A stretch of 64,000 nucleotides of DNA from JBBSBL01 sp963735885. Lineage in GTDB: Bacteria; Actinomycetota; Thermoleophilia; Solirubrobacterales; Solirubrobacteraceae. Both the position numbers and the translations under genes were made by a program. Every line of letters starts with the position of its first letter. Positions within the stretch are counted from its first letter, which is position 1. The notes below the pieces were generated by a model. It worked only from the letters and a program-made list of their open reading frames with translations, was not told the DNA's origin and ran no database searches. The stretch covers positions 942,833-1,006,832 of the forward strand of contig CAVTMP010000004.1 in assembly GCA_963735885.1 (NCBI GenBank), given 5' to 3'. Positions 18,145 through 27,770 of this stretch are shown here, in pieces.

Positions 18145-19263
18145 ATGGCGGACGAGGTCCTCGCCGCGCGCCAGCCCGCCCCCGTCGCGGAGGCCAACCC
18201 GGCGACGCCGCAGCTGGACGACGAAGAGGAGATGCCGCAGGTCGTCTTCACGCCGCGCAGCGTGCTCGTGTTCGTGCTCTTCGTCCTCGCGGCGATCGCC
18301 TTCCTCTACTTCGTGCTGCCGCGGATCGGCGGCCTCGACGACACGTGGGCCCGCATCCGCAACGGCGACTCGGCGTGGCTCGTCGCGGCGGCGCTGTTCG
18401 AGGTGTGCTCGTACCTCAGCTACGTCGTGCTGTTCCGCACGGTCTGCGTCGACGCCGGGTCGCCGATCGGCCTGCGCGAGAGCTACCAGATCAGCCTGGC
18501 CGGGGTCGCCGCCACGCGCCTGTTCGCCGCCGCCGGCGCGGGTGGCATCGCGGTGACCGCGTGGGCGCTGCGGCGCTCGGGGATGGAGCCGCGCCTGGTC
18601 GCCTGCCGAATGGTGGCCTTCATGGTGATCCTCTACGGGGTGTTCATGGGCACCCTGGTGGTCGGCGGCCTGGGGCTCAACTCCGGCGCGCTGCCGGGTG
18701 GCACCTCGTTCGCCTTCACCACCGTGCCGGCGCTGTTCGGCGGGGCGGTCATCCTGATCTTCCTCGCGATGTCGCTGCTCCCGAGCGACTTCGAGCGCCG
18801 GCTGCGCGACTGGTCGCACGGCCGGGGCCGCTTCGCCTCCCTGGCCGGGCGGCTGGCCACCGCGCCGGCCGCGGTGGCCACCGGCACGCGCACCGCGCTG
18901 CGCCTGACCCGCGAGCGGCGGCGGGGGCTGCTCGGGGCGATCGGGTGGTGGTACTTCGACATCGCCGTCCTGTGGGCGTGCTTCCACGCCTTCGGGCTCG
19001 CGCCCCCGTTCGCCGTCGTGGTGATGGCGTACTTCATCGGCCAGCTCGGCAACGTCCTCCCGCTCCCGGGCGGGGTCGGCGGGGTGGAGGGCGCGATGGT
19101 CGGGGCGTTCGTCGGCTTCGGGGTCGACGCGGGGCTCGCGCTGGTGGCCGTCCTGACCTATCGTGCCTTCGCGTTCTGGCTCCCCACGATCCCCGGGGGG
19201 ATCGCCTACCTCCAGCTGCGCAAGACGGTCCAGCGCTGGAAGCTCGCCCGCGTGGCGGCGTAG
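18145..19263 (+). CDS. Lysylphosphatidylglycerol synthase TM-region/YbhN-like flippase protein
   Basis: 372 residues with about eight membrane helices. An acidic cytoplasmic N-terminus (PQLDDEEEMPQV) is followed by the UPF0104/YbhN pattern: LFEVCSYLSYVVLFRTV, RESYQISLAGVAATRLFAA, GAGGIAVTAWALRRSGM and the terminal GNVLPLPGGVGGVEGAMVG loop. This is the integral-membrane half of MprF without the aminoacyl transferase. Such proteins move or transport lipids across the cytoplasmic membrane; the exact lipid is not deducible. It starts four bases after the PAP2 gene, suggesting a joint lipid-modifying role. Confidence 0.85.
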   Translation: MADEVLAARQPAPVAEANPATPQLDDEEEMPQVVFTPRSVLVFVLFVLAAIAFLYFVLPRIGGLDDTWARIRNGDSAWLVAAALFEVCSYLSYVVLFRTVCVDAGSPIGLRESYQISLAGVAATRLFAAAGAGGIAVTAWALRRSGMEPRLVACRMVAFMVILYGVFMGTLVVGGLGLNSGALPGGTSFAFTTVPALFGGAVILIFLAMSLLPSDFERRLRDWSHGRGRFASLAGRLATAPAAVATGTRTALRLTRERRRGLLGAIGWWYFDIAVLWACFHAFGLAPPFAVVVMAYFIGQLGNVLPLPGGVGGVEGAMVGAFVGFGVDAGLALVAVLTYRAFAFWLPTIPGGIAYLQLRKTVQRWKLARVAA

Positions 19264-19266
19264 CAC

Positions 19267-19272
19267 TATACT
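19267..19272 (+). promoter_or_regulatory. -10 element (TATACT) upstream of thioredoxin reductase
   Basis: TATACT is a near-consensus -10 in a very GC-rich context, immediately after the flippase stop codon. It leaves a leader of about 45 bases before the ATG at 19322, containing GGGGAGGACCGAGG, a ribosome-binding stretch. Confidence 0.55.
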
Positions 19273-19321
19273 TTCTGAAGTGAGGGCGGGGAGGACCGAG
19301 GAACCGGACGCGGCGGAGGAC

Positions 19322-20299
19322 ATGGCCGACATCGAGAACATCGTGATCATCGGAAGCGGGCCGGCGGGCTACACCGCCGCGCTCTACACCGGCCGCGCGG
19401 ACCTCGCGCCGCTCGTCGCCGAGGGCTTCGCCTGGGGCGGCCTGCTCCAGCAGACCACGGACGTCGAGAACTTCCCGGGTTACCCGGGCGGGGTCATGGG
19501 CCCCGAGATGATGCAACAGCTGCGCGACCAGGCCGAGCGGTTCGGGGCGCGCCTGGTGACCGACGACGCGACCGCGCTCGAGCTCGCCTCCGGGCCCGGC
19601 GGCGTGCATCGCGTGACGATCGGCGACGAGGTGCACGCGACCCGCGCCGTCATCCTCGCGATGGGCGCGCAGCACAAGAAGATCGGCGCCCCGGGGGAGG
19701 ACGCGCTCGCCGGCCGTGGCGTGTCGTACTGCGCGACGTGCGACGCCGCGTTCTTCAAGGACGCGGACACCCTCATCGTCGGCGGGGGCGACTCCGCCAT
19801 GGAGGAGGCCATCTTCCTCGCGAAGTTCGCGCGGTCGGTGACGATCCTCAATCGCCGCGCCGAGTTCCGCGCCTCGGCGATCATGCTCGACCGCGCCCGC
19901 GCCGCGGACAACATCCGCTGGATGACGCCGTTCGTCGTGGAGGAGTTCGTGGCGGGGGAGAACGGCGCGCTCGCGCACGCCCGGGTGCGGCACGTCGAGA
20001 CCGGCGAGACCCGGGAGGTCCGGGCCGGCGGAGCCTTCGTCGCGATCGGTCACGAGCCGCAGTCCGGGCTCGTCCGCGGCGCGGTCGACACCGACGAGAA
20101 CGGCTACGTCCTCACCGACGGGCGCTCGACGCGAACCAGCGTGCCCGGCGTCTTCGCGGCCGGCGACCTCGTCGACCACACCTACCGCCAGGCGGTCACG
20201 GCCGCGGGGTCCGGCTGCCAGGCCGCGCTCGACGCCGAGTGGTACCTGCGCGACACGCCGCTCGCCGCCGATGCGGCCGGCGCGGCCGCCTCCGCGTAG
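19322..20299 (+). CDS. trxB: Thioredoxin reductase
   Basis: 325 residues. The FAD-binding GSGPAG is at 11-16, the redox CATC at 137-140, the NADPH-binding GGGDSA at 154-159, and the closing FAD motif GVFAAGDLVDHTYRQAVTAA near 275-295. The order of domains and the length are those of low-molecular-weight thioredoxin reductase, which passes electrons from NADPH through FAD to thioredoxin in the cytoplasm. ATG 19322 is chosen because it directly precedes the Rossmann fold; an upstream GTG at 19281 would add residues without homology. No thioredoxin gene is adjacent. Confidence 0.92.
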   Translation: MADIENIVIIGSGPAGYTAALYTGRADLAPLVAEGFAWGGLLQQTTDVENFPGYPGGVMGPEMMQQLRDQAERFGARLVTDDATALELASGPGGVHRVTIGDEVHATRAVILAMGAQHKKIGAPGEDALAGRGVSYCATCDAAFFKDADTLIVGGGDSAMEEAIFLAKFARSVTILNRRAEFRASAIMLDRARAADNIRWMTPFVVEEFVAGENGALAHARVRHVETGETREVRAGGAFVAIGHEPQSGLVRGAVDTDENGYVLTDGRSTRTSVPGVFAAGDLVDHTYRQAVTAAGSGCQAALDAEWYLRDTPLAADAAGAAASA

Positions 20300-20431
20300 C
20301 CCGCCCGCGCCCCGGAGCATCGGGTCCCGGGCCGTCCGTCCCGCGGTGCGGGCCGGCGTAGGCTGCGCCGGGAAGGGACGGCGCCACGTCGGCGTCCTTC
20401 CCTGCAGAGCCCTCGGCCGAAAGGATCGCCC

Positions 20432-20884
20432 GTGTCGACCATCGCCTCCCGTCGCGCCCGCCTCGCGCTCACCGCGCTCACGCTCGCGGCCCTGCTCGGT
20501 GCCGCGGTCGCCCTGCCGGCCGCCGCGCGCCGCAAGGCGAAGCCGAAGACGGTCACCGTGCTGAAGGCGCGCAAGATCGGGAAGCGGACGCTGCTCACCA
20601 CGCCCCGGGGCTTCACGGTCTACTACCTGACGGGCGACCGCAAGGGCGAGGGGTGCGCCGGAACCTGTCTCGGCGTGTGGCCGGTGGTGGGCGCGCCGGC
20701 GAAGGGCCGGCTCGTCGGCGGCCGCGGCGTGCGCGGGAAGATCGGCGTCGTGCGGCGTGCCGACCACCGGCGGCAGCTCACCTTCCGCGGGAAGCCGCTC
20801 TACACCTACCGCCCCGACGCCGCGCCCGGGCAGGCGAAGGGCGACGGCGTCGGCGGCGTGTGGTTCGCGCTCAAGGCCTCGTGA
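20432..20884 (+). CDS. Secreted protein with PF03640-type (COG4315) repeats
   Basis: 150 residues from GTG 20432, preceded by AAAGGAT. A signal peptide (LALTALTLAALLGAAVALPA) is cleaved after AAA. The mature part has two copies of the secreted repeat: GFTVYYLTGDRKGEGCAGTC with LGVWPVV, and LTFRGKPLYTYRPDAAPGQ with GDGVGGVWFAL. Two Cys (CAGTC) are conserved in the family. Proteins of this family are found outside actinobacterial and proteobacterial cells; their function is unknown. Its position after trxB is probably incidental, as a 130-base gap separates them. Confidence 0.85.
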   Translation: MSTIASRRARLALTALTLAALLGAAVALPAAARRKAKPKTVTVLKARKIGKRTLLTTPRGFTVYYLTGDRKGEGCAGTCLGVWPVVGAPAKGRLVGGRGVRGKIGVVRRADHRRQLTFRGKPLYTYRPDAAPGQAKGDGVGGVWFALKAS

Positions 20885-20920
20885 GCCCGGGCGCGCCGCG
20901 CGGAGGAGATCCGCCGAAGG

Positions 20921-21955
20921 TCAGGGCGTGAGGACGATCTTCAGCGCCTCGCGGTTGGCGTAGGCGGCGTAGGCCTCGGGCGCGGCGTCGAGCGGCATGT
21001 GCCGGGTGACGAGCGGCGCGGGGTCGAGCACGCCCGCGTCGAGCATCGCGAGCACCGGGTCGACGTGGGCGATGACGTTCGCCTGGCCCGTGCGCAGGGT
21101 GAGGCCCTTGATCCACACGAGCCCCATGTGGACCTCCTGTCGCTCGGCGTAGACGCCGACGACCGACACCGCCCCGGCGTTGCGGGCCAGGCGGATCGCG
21201 AGCTCGAGCGCCCGCGGGTCGCCCACGGCGTCGATCGCGAGGTCGACCCCGCGGCCGGCGGTGACCTCGCGCGCGGCCGCGCGCGGGTCCCCGTCGGTGA
21301 GGTGGACGGCGGTCGCGCCGAAGCGCTCGGCCATCGCGAGGCGGTCGGCGACGGTGTCCACGGCGATCACGTGCGCCGCCCCGGCGGCCCGGGCGACCTG
21401 CACCGCGCAGAGGCCGACCGGGCCGAGGCCGAGCACGGCCACGCTGTCCCCGGCGCGCACGCCGCCGGCGATCACCGCGTGGTAGGCCGTGCCCATCACG
21501 TCGCCGGCGAACAGCGCGACGTCGGCGGACATGCCCTCGGGCACGCGGCGCAGCGCGAGGTTCGCGTGGGGGACGAGCAGGCGCTCGGCCTGGGCCCCCG
21601 GCAGGTCGCCGAGCGTCGCGCCGTGGCCGAAGGTGCGGCCGGACTCGCAGCGGTGGTACTCGCCGCGGAGGCAGAAGAAGCAGGTCCCGCAGGCGACCTG
21701 GAACGTGCCGAGCACGCGGTCCCCGACCGCGACCCGGGTGACCGCGTCGCCGGCGGCGAGGACGGTGCCGACGTACTCGTGGCCGATCGTGAAGCCGGGC
21801 TCGATCGCGATGCGCCCGTGGTAGATGTGGAGGTCGGAGCCGCAGACCCCCGTGGCCTCGACGGCGACGATCGCGTCATCGGGCGCCGCGAGCTCCGGCT
21901 CGGGCCGCTCCTCGACGCGGATCTCGCCGGGCGCCTGGAAGGTGACGGCGCGCAT
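20921..21955 (-). CDS. Zinc-dependent alcohol dehydrogenase (MDR family)
   Basis: 344 residues. Catalytic zinc ligands are C38 (TGVCGSD) and H59-E60 (GHEYVG). The structural zinc site is C89, C92, C95 and C103 (ACGTCFFCLRGEYHRC). The Rossmann motif GLGPVG follows near 175, and AVDTVADRLAMA holds the acidic residue typical of NAD preference. The enzyme oxidises an alcohol or reduces an aldehyde or ketone. With the WS/DGAT acyltransferase and 3-hydroxyacyl-CoA dehydrogenase upstream on the same strand it could supply or consume fatty alcohols, but the 155-base gap argues against a tight operon. Confidence 0.9.
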   Translation of the reverse strand: MRAVTFQAPGEIRVEERPEPELAAPDDAIVAVEATGVCGSDLHIYHGRIAIEPGFTIGHEYVGTVLAAGDAVTRVAVGDRVLGTFQVACGTCFFCLRGEYHRCESGRTFGHGATLGDLPGAQAERLLVPHANLALRRVPEGMSADVALFAGDVMGTAYHAVIAGGVRAGDSVAVLGLGPVGLCAVQVARAAGAAHVIAVDTVADRLAMAERFGATAVHLTDGDPRAAAREVTAGRGVDLAIDAVGDPRALELAIRLARNAGAVSVVGVYAERQEVHMGLVWIKGLTLRTGQANVIAHVDPVLAMLDAGVLDPAPLVTRHMPLDAAPEAYAAYANREALKIVLTP

Positions 21956-22110
21956 CAGAGGGTCGGCGCGACCGGCGGGGCGACGAGGGCGATCGGGGTC
22001 ATGGCCGGTGATGATGACGGGCGCCCCGCGCGCCGGCGCTCCGGGTCGACCGGCACGGTCAGGCGAGTCCCCGATCGACGACCGCGAGGAGCTGCTCGTA
22101 CCGGCGCGCG

Positions 22111-23523
22111 CTACGCCGTCGCCGGCTCGCGCCCGGCGGCCTCCAGCAGCTCGTCCGCCGCTGCGGTGATGCCCTCGGCCACGAGGTCGAGGTCCGGGAG
22201 CGCGTCGAGGTCGCCGAGCAGGCCGAAGTTCAGCGCGCCGTTGTAGCTCATGATGGCGATGGCCAGCGCCCGCTCGCCCGCCAGGAACGGGATCGGGAAG
22301 AGCGCCTCGAGCTCGTGGCCGAGCAGGTAGATCGGGAGCTGGGGCCCCGGGATGTTCGTGACCAGCAGGTTGTAGAAGCGGTTGGAGAAGTTCATCCGCG
22401 AGGCCTGGGCGAGGATCGTCGGCGGCGCGAAGCCCTGCATGCCGGCGATGACCTCGGCCCCGAGCGCCTGCTTGCTCTCCTTCAGGCCGTCCATCGCCGT
22501 GCGCACGACCCGGAGCCGCTCGACCGGATCCTCGATGTACAGCGGCAGCGGCGCGAGGATCTGCGTGAGCTGGTTGCCGAGCTGGCCGCGCTGGTCCTCG
22601 GTGCGAACGGAGACCGGCACGCACGCGCGCAGCTCGAGCCCGTCGGTGCTCATGCCGCGCAGGCCGAGGAAGCCGCGCAGCGCCCCCGCCACCACCGCGA
22701 GCACGACGTCGTTCACCGTGCCGCCCAGCGCGTTCTTGATCGCCTTGAAGTCGGCCAGCGAGGCCCGCACCGTCGCCAGCCGGCGGTGCGGGCCGATGGG
22801 GAGGTTGAACGGGGTCGGCGGCGGCGCGTTGAGGCCCGTCCAGGCGATCTCCCCGACGCCCTCGACCGCCGCGCGCACGGCGCCGAGCGCCCGCTGCGGG
22901 CGTGCGACCGCCCCGACCGTGTGTCCGGCGACCTCCACCGAGCGCTCCACCGCCCCCTGGGCCGCGGAGGCCAGCAGCAGGGCCCGGCTCGGCTCCGGCC
23001 GCGGCTGCCACTCCTCGTCGGGCTCCTCGTGGCGCGGCTCCGGGGCGAGGTCGAAGAGCGCCGTCATGAGGTCCACGCCCGAGATGCCGTCGACGAGCGC
23101 GTGATGGGTCTTCGTGATCAGCGCGAAGCGATCCTCGTCGAGGCCCTCGACCATCCAGATCTCCCACAGCGGCTTCGTGCGATCGAGCCGCTGCGCGTAG
23201 ATCCGGGCGGCGAGGTTGCGCAGGCGGCCCTCGTCGCCGGGCGCGGGCAGGGCCGCGTGGCGCACGTGGTAGGCGAGGTTGAACCGCGGGTCGTCGACCC
23301 ACACCGGCCGCCCGGACTCGAACGGCGGCCAGGCGAGCTTGTGGCGGTAGCGCGGGACGAGGTGGAGGCGGGAGCGGATGTGCTCCATGACCGCCTCGAT
23401 CCGCGGCGGCGGGCCGGCGAAGGTCGCGATGCCGCCGATGTGCATGTGGGTCGCGTCGCCCTCCTGGGCCAGGAAGGCGGTGTCGACCGCGCTGAGGCGG
23501 TCCATGTGCTGCGGCTGGGCCAT
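22111..23523 (-). CDS. Wax ester synthase/diacylglycerol O-acyltransferase (WS/DGAT)
   Basis: 470 residues. The condensing-enzyme motif HHALVDG is at 140-146; its second His is the catalytic base. Other family blocks are MDRLSAVDTAFLAQ, LWEIWMVEGL, NDVVLAVVAGALRGFL and a C-terminal SYNGALNFGLLGD. This enzyme esterifies acyl-CoA to diacylglycerol or fatty alcohols for storage lipid at the membrane. The start may instead be the ATG six codons later (MDRLS), the usual family N-terminus. It begins nine bases after the 3-hydroxyacyl-CoA dehydrogenase stop, so the two are co-transcribed. Confidence 0.92.
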   Translation of the reverse strand: MAQPQHMDRLSAVDTAFLAQEGDATHMHIGGIATFAGPPPRIEAVMEHIRSRLHLVPRYRHKLAWPPFESGRPVWVDDPRFNLAYHVRHAALPAPGDEGRLRNLAARIYAQRLDRTKPLWEIWMVEGLDEDRFALITKTHHALVDGISGVDLMTALFDLAPEPRHEEPDEEWQPRPEPSRALLLASAAQGAVERSVEVAGHTVGAVARPQRALGAVRAAVEGVGEIAWTGLNAPPPTPFNLPIGPHRRLATVRASLADFKAIKNALGGTVNDVVLAVVAGALRGFLGLRGMSTDGLELRACVPVSVRTEDQRGQLGNQLTQILAPLPLYIEDPVERLRVVRTAMDGLKESKQALGAEVIAGMQGFAPPTILAQASRMNFSNRFYNLLVTNIPGPQLPIYLLGHELEALFPIPFLAGERALAIAIMSYNGALNFGLLGDLDALPDLDLVAEGITAAADELLEAAGREPATA

Positions 23524-23532
23524 GCCGCGACC

Positions 23533-25107
23533 TTAATGGAACCCCTCGTCCGTCTCGAGGCCGAGCCGCCCGTCCCACACCCGGCGGCGCAGCTCCGGGG
23601 CGGCCCGGTAGGCGGGGTCGCCGGACTCGGCGCACAGCGCGTCGAGCAGCCCGAGGACGTGATCGAGGCCGATCGCGTCGCCCCACGCCAGCGGGCCGCG
23701 CGGATGGTTGAGGCCGAGCACCATGCCGGCGTCGATGTCCGCGGCGCTCGCCACGCCCTCGCCCAGCGAGAACGCGGCCTCGTTGACGAGCTGGCAGACG
23801 ATCCGGCCGAGCACGAGGCCCGGCCCGTCCCCGACCCACTCGACGTGCAGGCCGATCGAGCCGAAGAACCGCGCGCCGGCGCTCGCCGCCGCCTCGCTCG
23901 TGCCCGGGCCGCGCGTGAGCTCGGCGACACGCGTGTCGCCGAGCGGAGGCAGCGCGTGGAACCCGACGGCGCTTCCGCCCGGGTCGAGCGCCGCCAGGGA
24001 GCCGTCGGCGCAGCAGACGGCCTGTGGGCCGCCCTGCAGCGGCGGGTCGTGCTCCCCGGCGCCGCAGTCGAGGATGAGGAACGGCACCTCGCCCGCCGCC
24101 GCGGCGGGCGAGGCCGCCTCCCAGCCGGCAGCCTCGGCCAGCCCCAGCAGCTCGTAGGCGACGCGGTTCTCACCGGCGATGACGACGAGCCCGTCGCCTC
24201 CACCGGGGTCCGGCGGCTCCGGGTCGTCGGGGCGGTGCGGCCCGTCGCGGTAGTCGTAGTAGCCGCGGCCCGCCTTGCGCCCGTGGCGGCCGGCGGCGAC
24301 CATCCGCGCCGCGATCGGCGACGGGCGCCAGCGGGGCTCGCCGAAGCTCTGCTCGTAGAAGGAGCGGGACACGTCGAAGCCGACGTCGACGCCGACGAGG
24401 TCGGCGAGCTCGAACGGCCCCATGCGAAAGCCGGCCAACCGGCAGATCCGGTCGACCTGCTCGACGCTCGCCTGCCGCTCGCCGACCGCGCGCAGCGCCT
24501 CCAGGCCGAAGGGCCGGTTGCAGCGATTCACGACGAACCCGGCGACGTCGGCCGCCCGGACCGCCCGCTTGCCCATCGCCTCGCCGGCCGCGGCCGCCCG
24601 GTCGAGCGCCCACGCGGCGGAGTCCTCGCCGGCCACGACCTCGACGAGGCGCATGAGCGGCGCCGGGTTGAAGAAGTGCAGGCCGACGACCCGCTCGGGC
24701 CGCGGCACGGGCGCGGCCACGGCGGTGACGAGCAGCGAGGAGGTGTTCGTCGCGAGCACGCAGTCCTCGGCGACGACGCCGGCCACCTGCCGGAAGAGGT
24801 CGTGCTTGACGTCCAGATCCTCGGGCGCGGCCTCGATCACGAGGTCGCACGGCGAGAGGGCGGCGAGATTCTCGGCCGCGGTGAGGCGCGCGTCCGCCGC
24901 GTCGGCCGCCGCGGCGTCCCAGCGCCCGCGCTCGGCACCCTTGGCGAGCGCCGCCCGGACCGCGTCCCGGGCGGTCGTGGTCACACCCTCGACCGGATCC
25001 CACAGCAGGGTCCGCATGCCCCCGAGCACCGCCGCCTGCGCGATCCCGCGGCCCATGGTGCCCGCGCCGCACACGCCGATGGTCTTGGGAGGCGCGCCGG
25101 TGCTCAT
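23533..25107 (-). CDS. 3-hydroxyacyl-CoA dehydrogenase (PaaH/PaaC type), two-domain C-terminus
   Basis: 524 residues. The NAD site IGVCGAGTMGRGIAQ starts at residue 10, followed by LVIEAAPEDLDVKHDLF, TNTSSLLVTA, and the catalytic GLHFFNPAPLMRLVEVV. The first 3HCDH C-terminal domain has GFVVNRCNRPF and FELADLVGVDV; a second one near residues 420-520 has GRIVCQLVNEAAFSLGEGVA. Doubled C-terminal domains are normal for the PaaH-like group (about 500 residues). It oxidises 3-hydroxyacyl-CoA to 3-ketoacyl-CoA in beta-oxidation or phenylacetate breakdown. Confidence 0.92.
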   Translation of the reverse strand: MSTGAPPKTIGVCGAGTMGRGIAQAAVLGGMRTLLWDPVEGVTTTARDAVRAALAKGAERGRWDAAAADAADARLTAAENLAALSPCDLVIEAAPEDLDVKHDLFRQVAGVVAEDCVLATNTSSLLVTAVAAPVPRPERVVGLHFFNPAPLMRLVEVVAGEDSAAWALDRAAAAGEAMGKRAVRAADVAGFVVNRCNRPFGLEALRAVGERQASVEQVDRICRLAGFRMGPFELADLVGVDVGFDVSRSFYEQSFGEPRWRPSPIAARMVAAGRHGRKAGRGYYDYRDGPHRPDDPEPPDPGGGDGLVVIAGENRVAYELLGLAEAAGWEAASPAAAAGEVPFLILDCGAGEHDPPLQGGPQAVCCADGSLAALDPGGSAVGFHALPPLGDTRVAELTRGPGTSEAAASAGARFFGSIGLHVEWVGDGPGLVLGRIVCQLVNEAAFSLGEGVASAADIDAGMVLGLNHPRGPLAWGDAIGLDHVLGLLDALCAESGDPAYRAAPELRRRVWDGRLGLETDEGFH

Positions 25108-25274
25108 CCCCGCCCGACCCTACCGTCGCGCCGACGACCGACGCCTCCCGGGGTCCGCTCGAGCCCGGCTCCCGGGGGTACCAGATCTGGTCCCGGCCGG
25201 TACCACGCCCCGGAAGGGTCGACCACCCCTGCCGCCCGGGCTGCCGGCCGGGTGTGAGGCCGGTGGGACCGCGG

Positions 25275-25304
25275 TTGACGTGGTGATCGCGGCGCGGATA
25301 CGGT
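25275..25304 (+). promoter_or_regulatory. Promoter TTGACG-18-TACGGT, leaderless start
   Basis: TTGACG at 25275-25280 and TACGGT at 25299-25304 are separated by 18 bases, an excellent sigma-70-type match. The ATG at 25311 begins six bases later, so the transcript probably starts at or next to the initiator codon. Confidence 0.65.
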
Positions 25305-25310
25305 CGGCCG

Positions 25311-26530
25311 ATGGCCCATCGGATCGCCGCGACCGGTCTCGTCGTGTTCGTCTCCGGGCTCGCCGTGCTGCCGTCCGCACACGCCGCGAAGCCGCCGCCG
25401 CCGCGCTTCGCCCGGAGCCTCGTCGCCGTCCCGGCCGGCGGCACGGTCACGGTGAAGGCGCACGGGAAGCGCCGCGCGGTGAAGCTCCGTCGCGCGACGA
25501 GCGTCGGCTTCGGCGCCACGATCGACGCGACCAGGGGGACGGTGCGCCTGGTGGCCGCGGCGGCCGCCGCGGCACCGCCACCTGGGAGGCGACGGCGGGC
25601 GGCGGCGCCTTCGCGATCGCCCAGGCCAAGGCCGCCAAGGGCGAGGTCGAACTGCGACTGGCCGGCGGCGGCCTCTCCTGCCGCCCGCCCTACGGCCCGG
25701 CGAAGCGCCACGCGCCAGCTCCGCGTCCGCACGAGCGGCCGCTTCACCACCCGTAGCTGCTTCGGGCGCGTCCGGCTCAAGTGCCGTCGCGCCGCGACGG
25801 CGCGCGCAGCGGCCGCCAGCCGGCCGACTGGACGCTGGTCGAGTATCCCGGGCGGCTGGCGGATCCGGCTGGTCAGCAACCCGTGCTTCGAGGTCACCGA
25901 CCTCAAGACCGGCGAGGTCAAGCTCGTCCGCAACGCCGGCCTCTACGAGTACATCTACGAGCCGCCGCCCCGTCCTGCCGCCGGGTACGCCGATCGGCCC
26001 TCCGCCCGGGACGCCGCCCGGCGCCCGGCGCCACGCTCGACCCGCAGGGCGATCTGTTGCCGTGCGGATTCACCACCTGCCCGGACGTCGATCTCCGCTC
26101 CGCGTCGCTCGCCGTCGCGGGCGGGGTCGGCGACGTTCACCGTCGAGGCGTACGTCGCGTTCGCGGAGCCCGCACGCCCTGCCGGTGTTCGAGCTCTGGA
26201 CGACCAACCCGACCACCGGGCCGGCGAACTACCACTTCGATCCCTGCTATCGACGGCACCGCCCGCGTGTCCCGCAGGCAGGTTCGCGGTCAGCCGCCTC
26301 ACCAGCGGCCCGCCGTATCGAGATCGTCGCCACCGGCGCGCCCTCGCTACGCGGGCGCGAACGTCGTCCGCTACGCCGTGCCGCTCTCGGCGCTCGGCGG
26401 CGCGCGCCTTCAGTGGATCACGGGTCGTTCACCTGCGCTTCACCGACCGGATCCCGGACACCGGCTTCCTCAGCTACCCGCGCGGCCACGATCGTCGAAG
26501 GCGCGGCCGCAGGCACGTCCCGCCTGCTGA
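25311..26530 (+). CDS. Secreted protein of unknown function, frameshifted
   Basis: ATG 25311 gives a signal peptide (ATGLVVFVSGLAVLPSAHAA) and a mature start KPPPPRFARSLVAVPAGG. The frame breaks near 25565; later segments continue in other frames: FAIAQAKAAKGEVELRLAGG, VRTSGRFTTRSCFGRVRLKC, LVSNPCFEVTDLKTGEVKLV with LYEYIYEPPP, LPVFELWTTNPTTGPANYHF and HLRFTDRIPDTGFLSYPRG. Together they suggest an exported, mostly beta protein of about 400 residues with paired cysteines. No family is recognised. The 3' end is uncertain and, as drawn, overlaps the convergent acyl-CoA dehydrogenase, which is probably an artefact of the indels. Confidence 0.55.
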
Positions 26531-27709
26531 GCGCGCGACCGCCGCCTCAACGCGGGCACGAGCGCGTTGATGCCCGTCGCGGCGCGCCCGATGATGAGCT
26601 TCTGGATCTGCGACGTCCCCTCGTAGAGCGAGGTGACCCGGACGTCGCGGTAGAACCGCTCGACCGGGTGGTCGTCGACGTAGCCGGCGCCGCCGTGGAC
26701 CTGGATCGCGAGGTCGGCGCAGTTCTTCCCCGCCTCGGTGGCGTAGAGCTTGGCGATCGACGTCTCCGTCGTGGAGGGCCGGCCCTGGTCCTTCAACGCC
26801 CCGGCGCGGTAGACGAGCATCCGGGCCGCGTCGGTCTGCACGACCATGTCGGCGATCATCGCCTGCACGAGCTGGAAGGAGGCGATCGGCCGGTCGAACT
26901 GGGTGCGCTCCTTCGCGTAGCTCACCGACTCCTCGACGCACGCCTGGCAGATCCCGACGCACCCGGCGGCGACGCGAGTAGCGGCCCGAGTCCAGCGCGC
27001 TCATGGCGATCTTGAAGCCGTCGCCGACCTCGCCCAGCAGCGCATCGTCGCCGACCTCGACCTCGTCGAGCGCGAGCGACGCGGTGTCGGAGCCGTGCAG
27101 GCCCATCTTGTGCTCGATCAGCTGCGAGGTGAACCCCGGATGGTCGGTGTCCACGAGGAAGCAGGCGATCCCGCGATGCTTCAGCGCCGGGTCGGTCTGG
27201 GCGAAGATCAGCGCCACCTTCGCGTGGTTCCCGAGCGAGATCCACATCTTGCCGCCGCTGATCGACCAGCCCCCGTCGACCTTCCTCGCGCGCGTCTTCT
27301 GGTTCGCCGCGTCCGACCCGGTGTCGGGCTCGGTGAGCCCGAAGCACCCGAGCCACTCGCCGGAGCAGAGCTTGGGGAGATGGGCGTGCTTCTGCTCCTC
27401 GCTGCCCCAGCGCAGGATCGAGGAGCACACGAGCGAGGTCTGGACCGAGATCACGGTGCGCATCGCCGAGCAGCCCCGGCCGATCTCCTCGACCACGATC
27501 CCGTAGGTGAGGTAGTCGAGGCCGGCGCCGCCGTACTCGCGCGGGACGATCGCGCCGAGGTAGCCCTGGTCGGCGATCTTGCCGACCAGGTCGACGTCGA
27601 AGTGGTGGTTGCGATCGTTCTCCCGCGCGCGGTCCCAGATCTCCTTGTCGGTGAACTCGCGGGCGGTGCGGCGGATCAGCTGCTGCTCGTCGGTGAGGTC
27701 GAAGTCCAT
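26470..27709 (-). CDS. Acyl-CoA dehydrogenase, one frameshift
   Basis: ATG 27709 is used because MDFDLTDEQQLIRRTAREFT is the standard start; the upstream in-frame codons are unlikely. Family signatures follow: GCFGLTEPDTGSDAAN (FAD/substrate), KMWISLGNHAKVALIFAQT, IEHKMGLHGSDTASLALDEV, and after an extra base at 26971-26980 YAKERTQFDRPIASFQLVQA and QVHGGAGYVDDHPVERFYRD. The last stretch, YEGTSQIQKLIIGRAATG, includes the position of the catalytic Glu (YEGTS). About 400 residues. The enzyme introduces the first double bond in acyl-CoA beta-oxidation with FAD. Confidence 0.88.
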
Positions 27710-27757
27710 GCGGGTCCTTGGCTGGCGGGACGGGCGGGGCACGAGCGTAGCCGTCGC

Positions 27758-27763
27758 TAGCCT
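27758..27763 (+). promoter_or_regulatory. -10 element (TAGCCT) of a leaderless gene
   Basis: TAGCCT ends seven bases before the ATG at 27771, and no ribosome site is present between them. Confidence 0.4.
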
Positions 27764-27770
27764 CCTCCGT

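Noticed and set aside
20921..23839. A 972-codon minus-strand frame
   Set aside because: Only the last 344 codons (alcohol dehydrogenase) are real; upstream it is a frame-shifted reading of the WS/DGAT gene.
22315..25257. A 980-codon plus-strand frame
   Set aside because: It is antisense to the WS/DGAT and 3-hydroxyacyl-CoA dehydrogenase genes, which carry intact catalytic motifs; its own translation has none.
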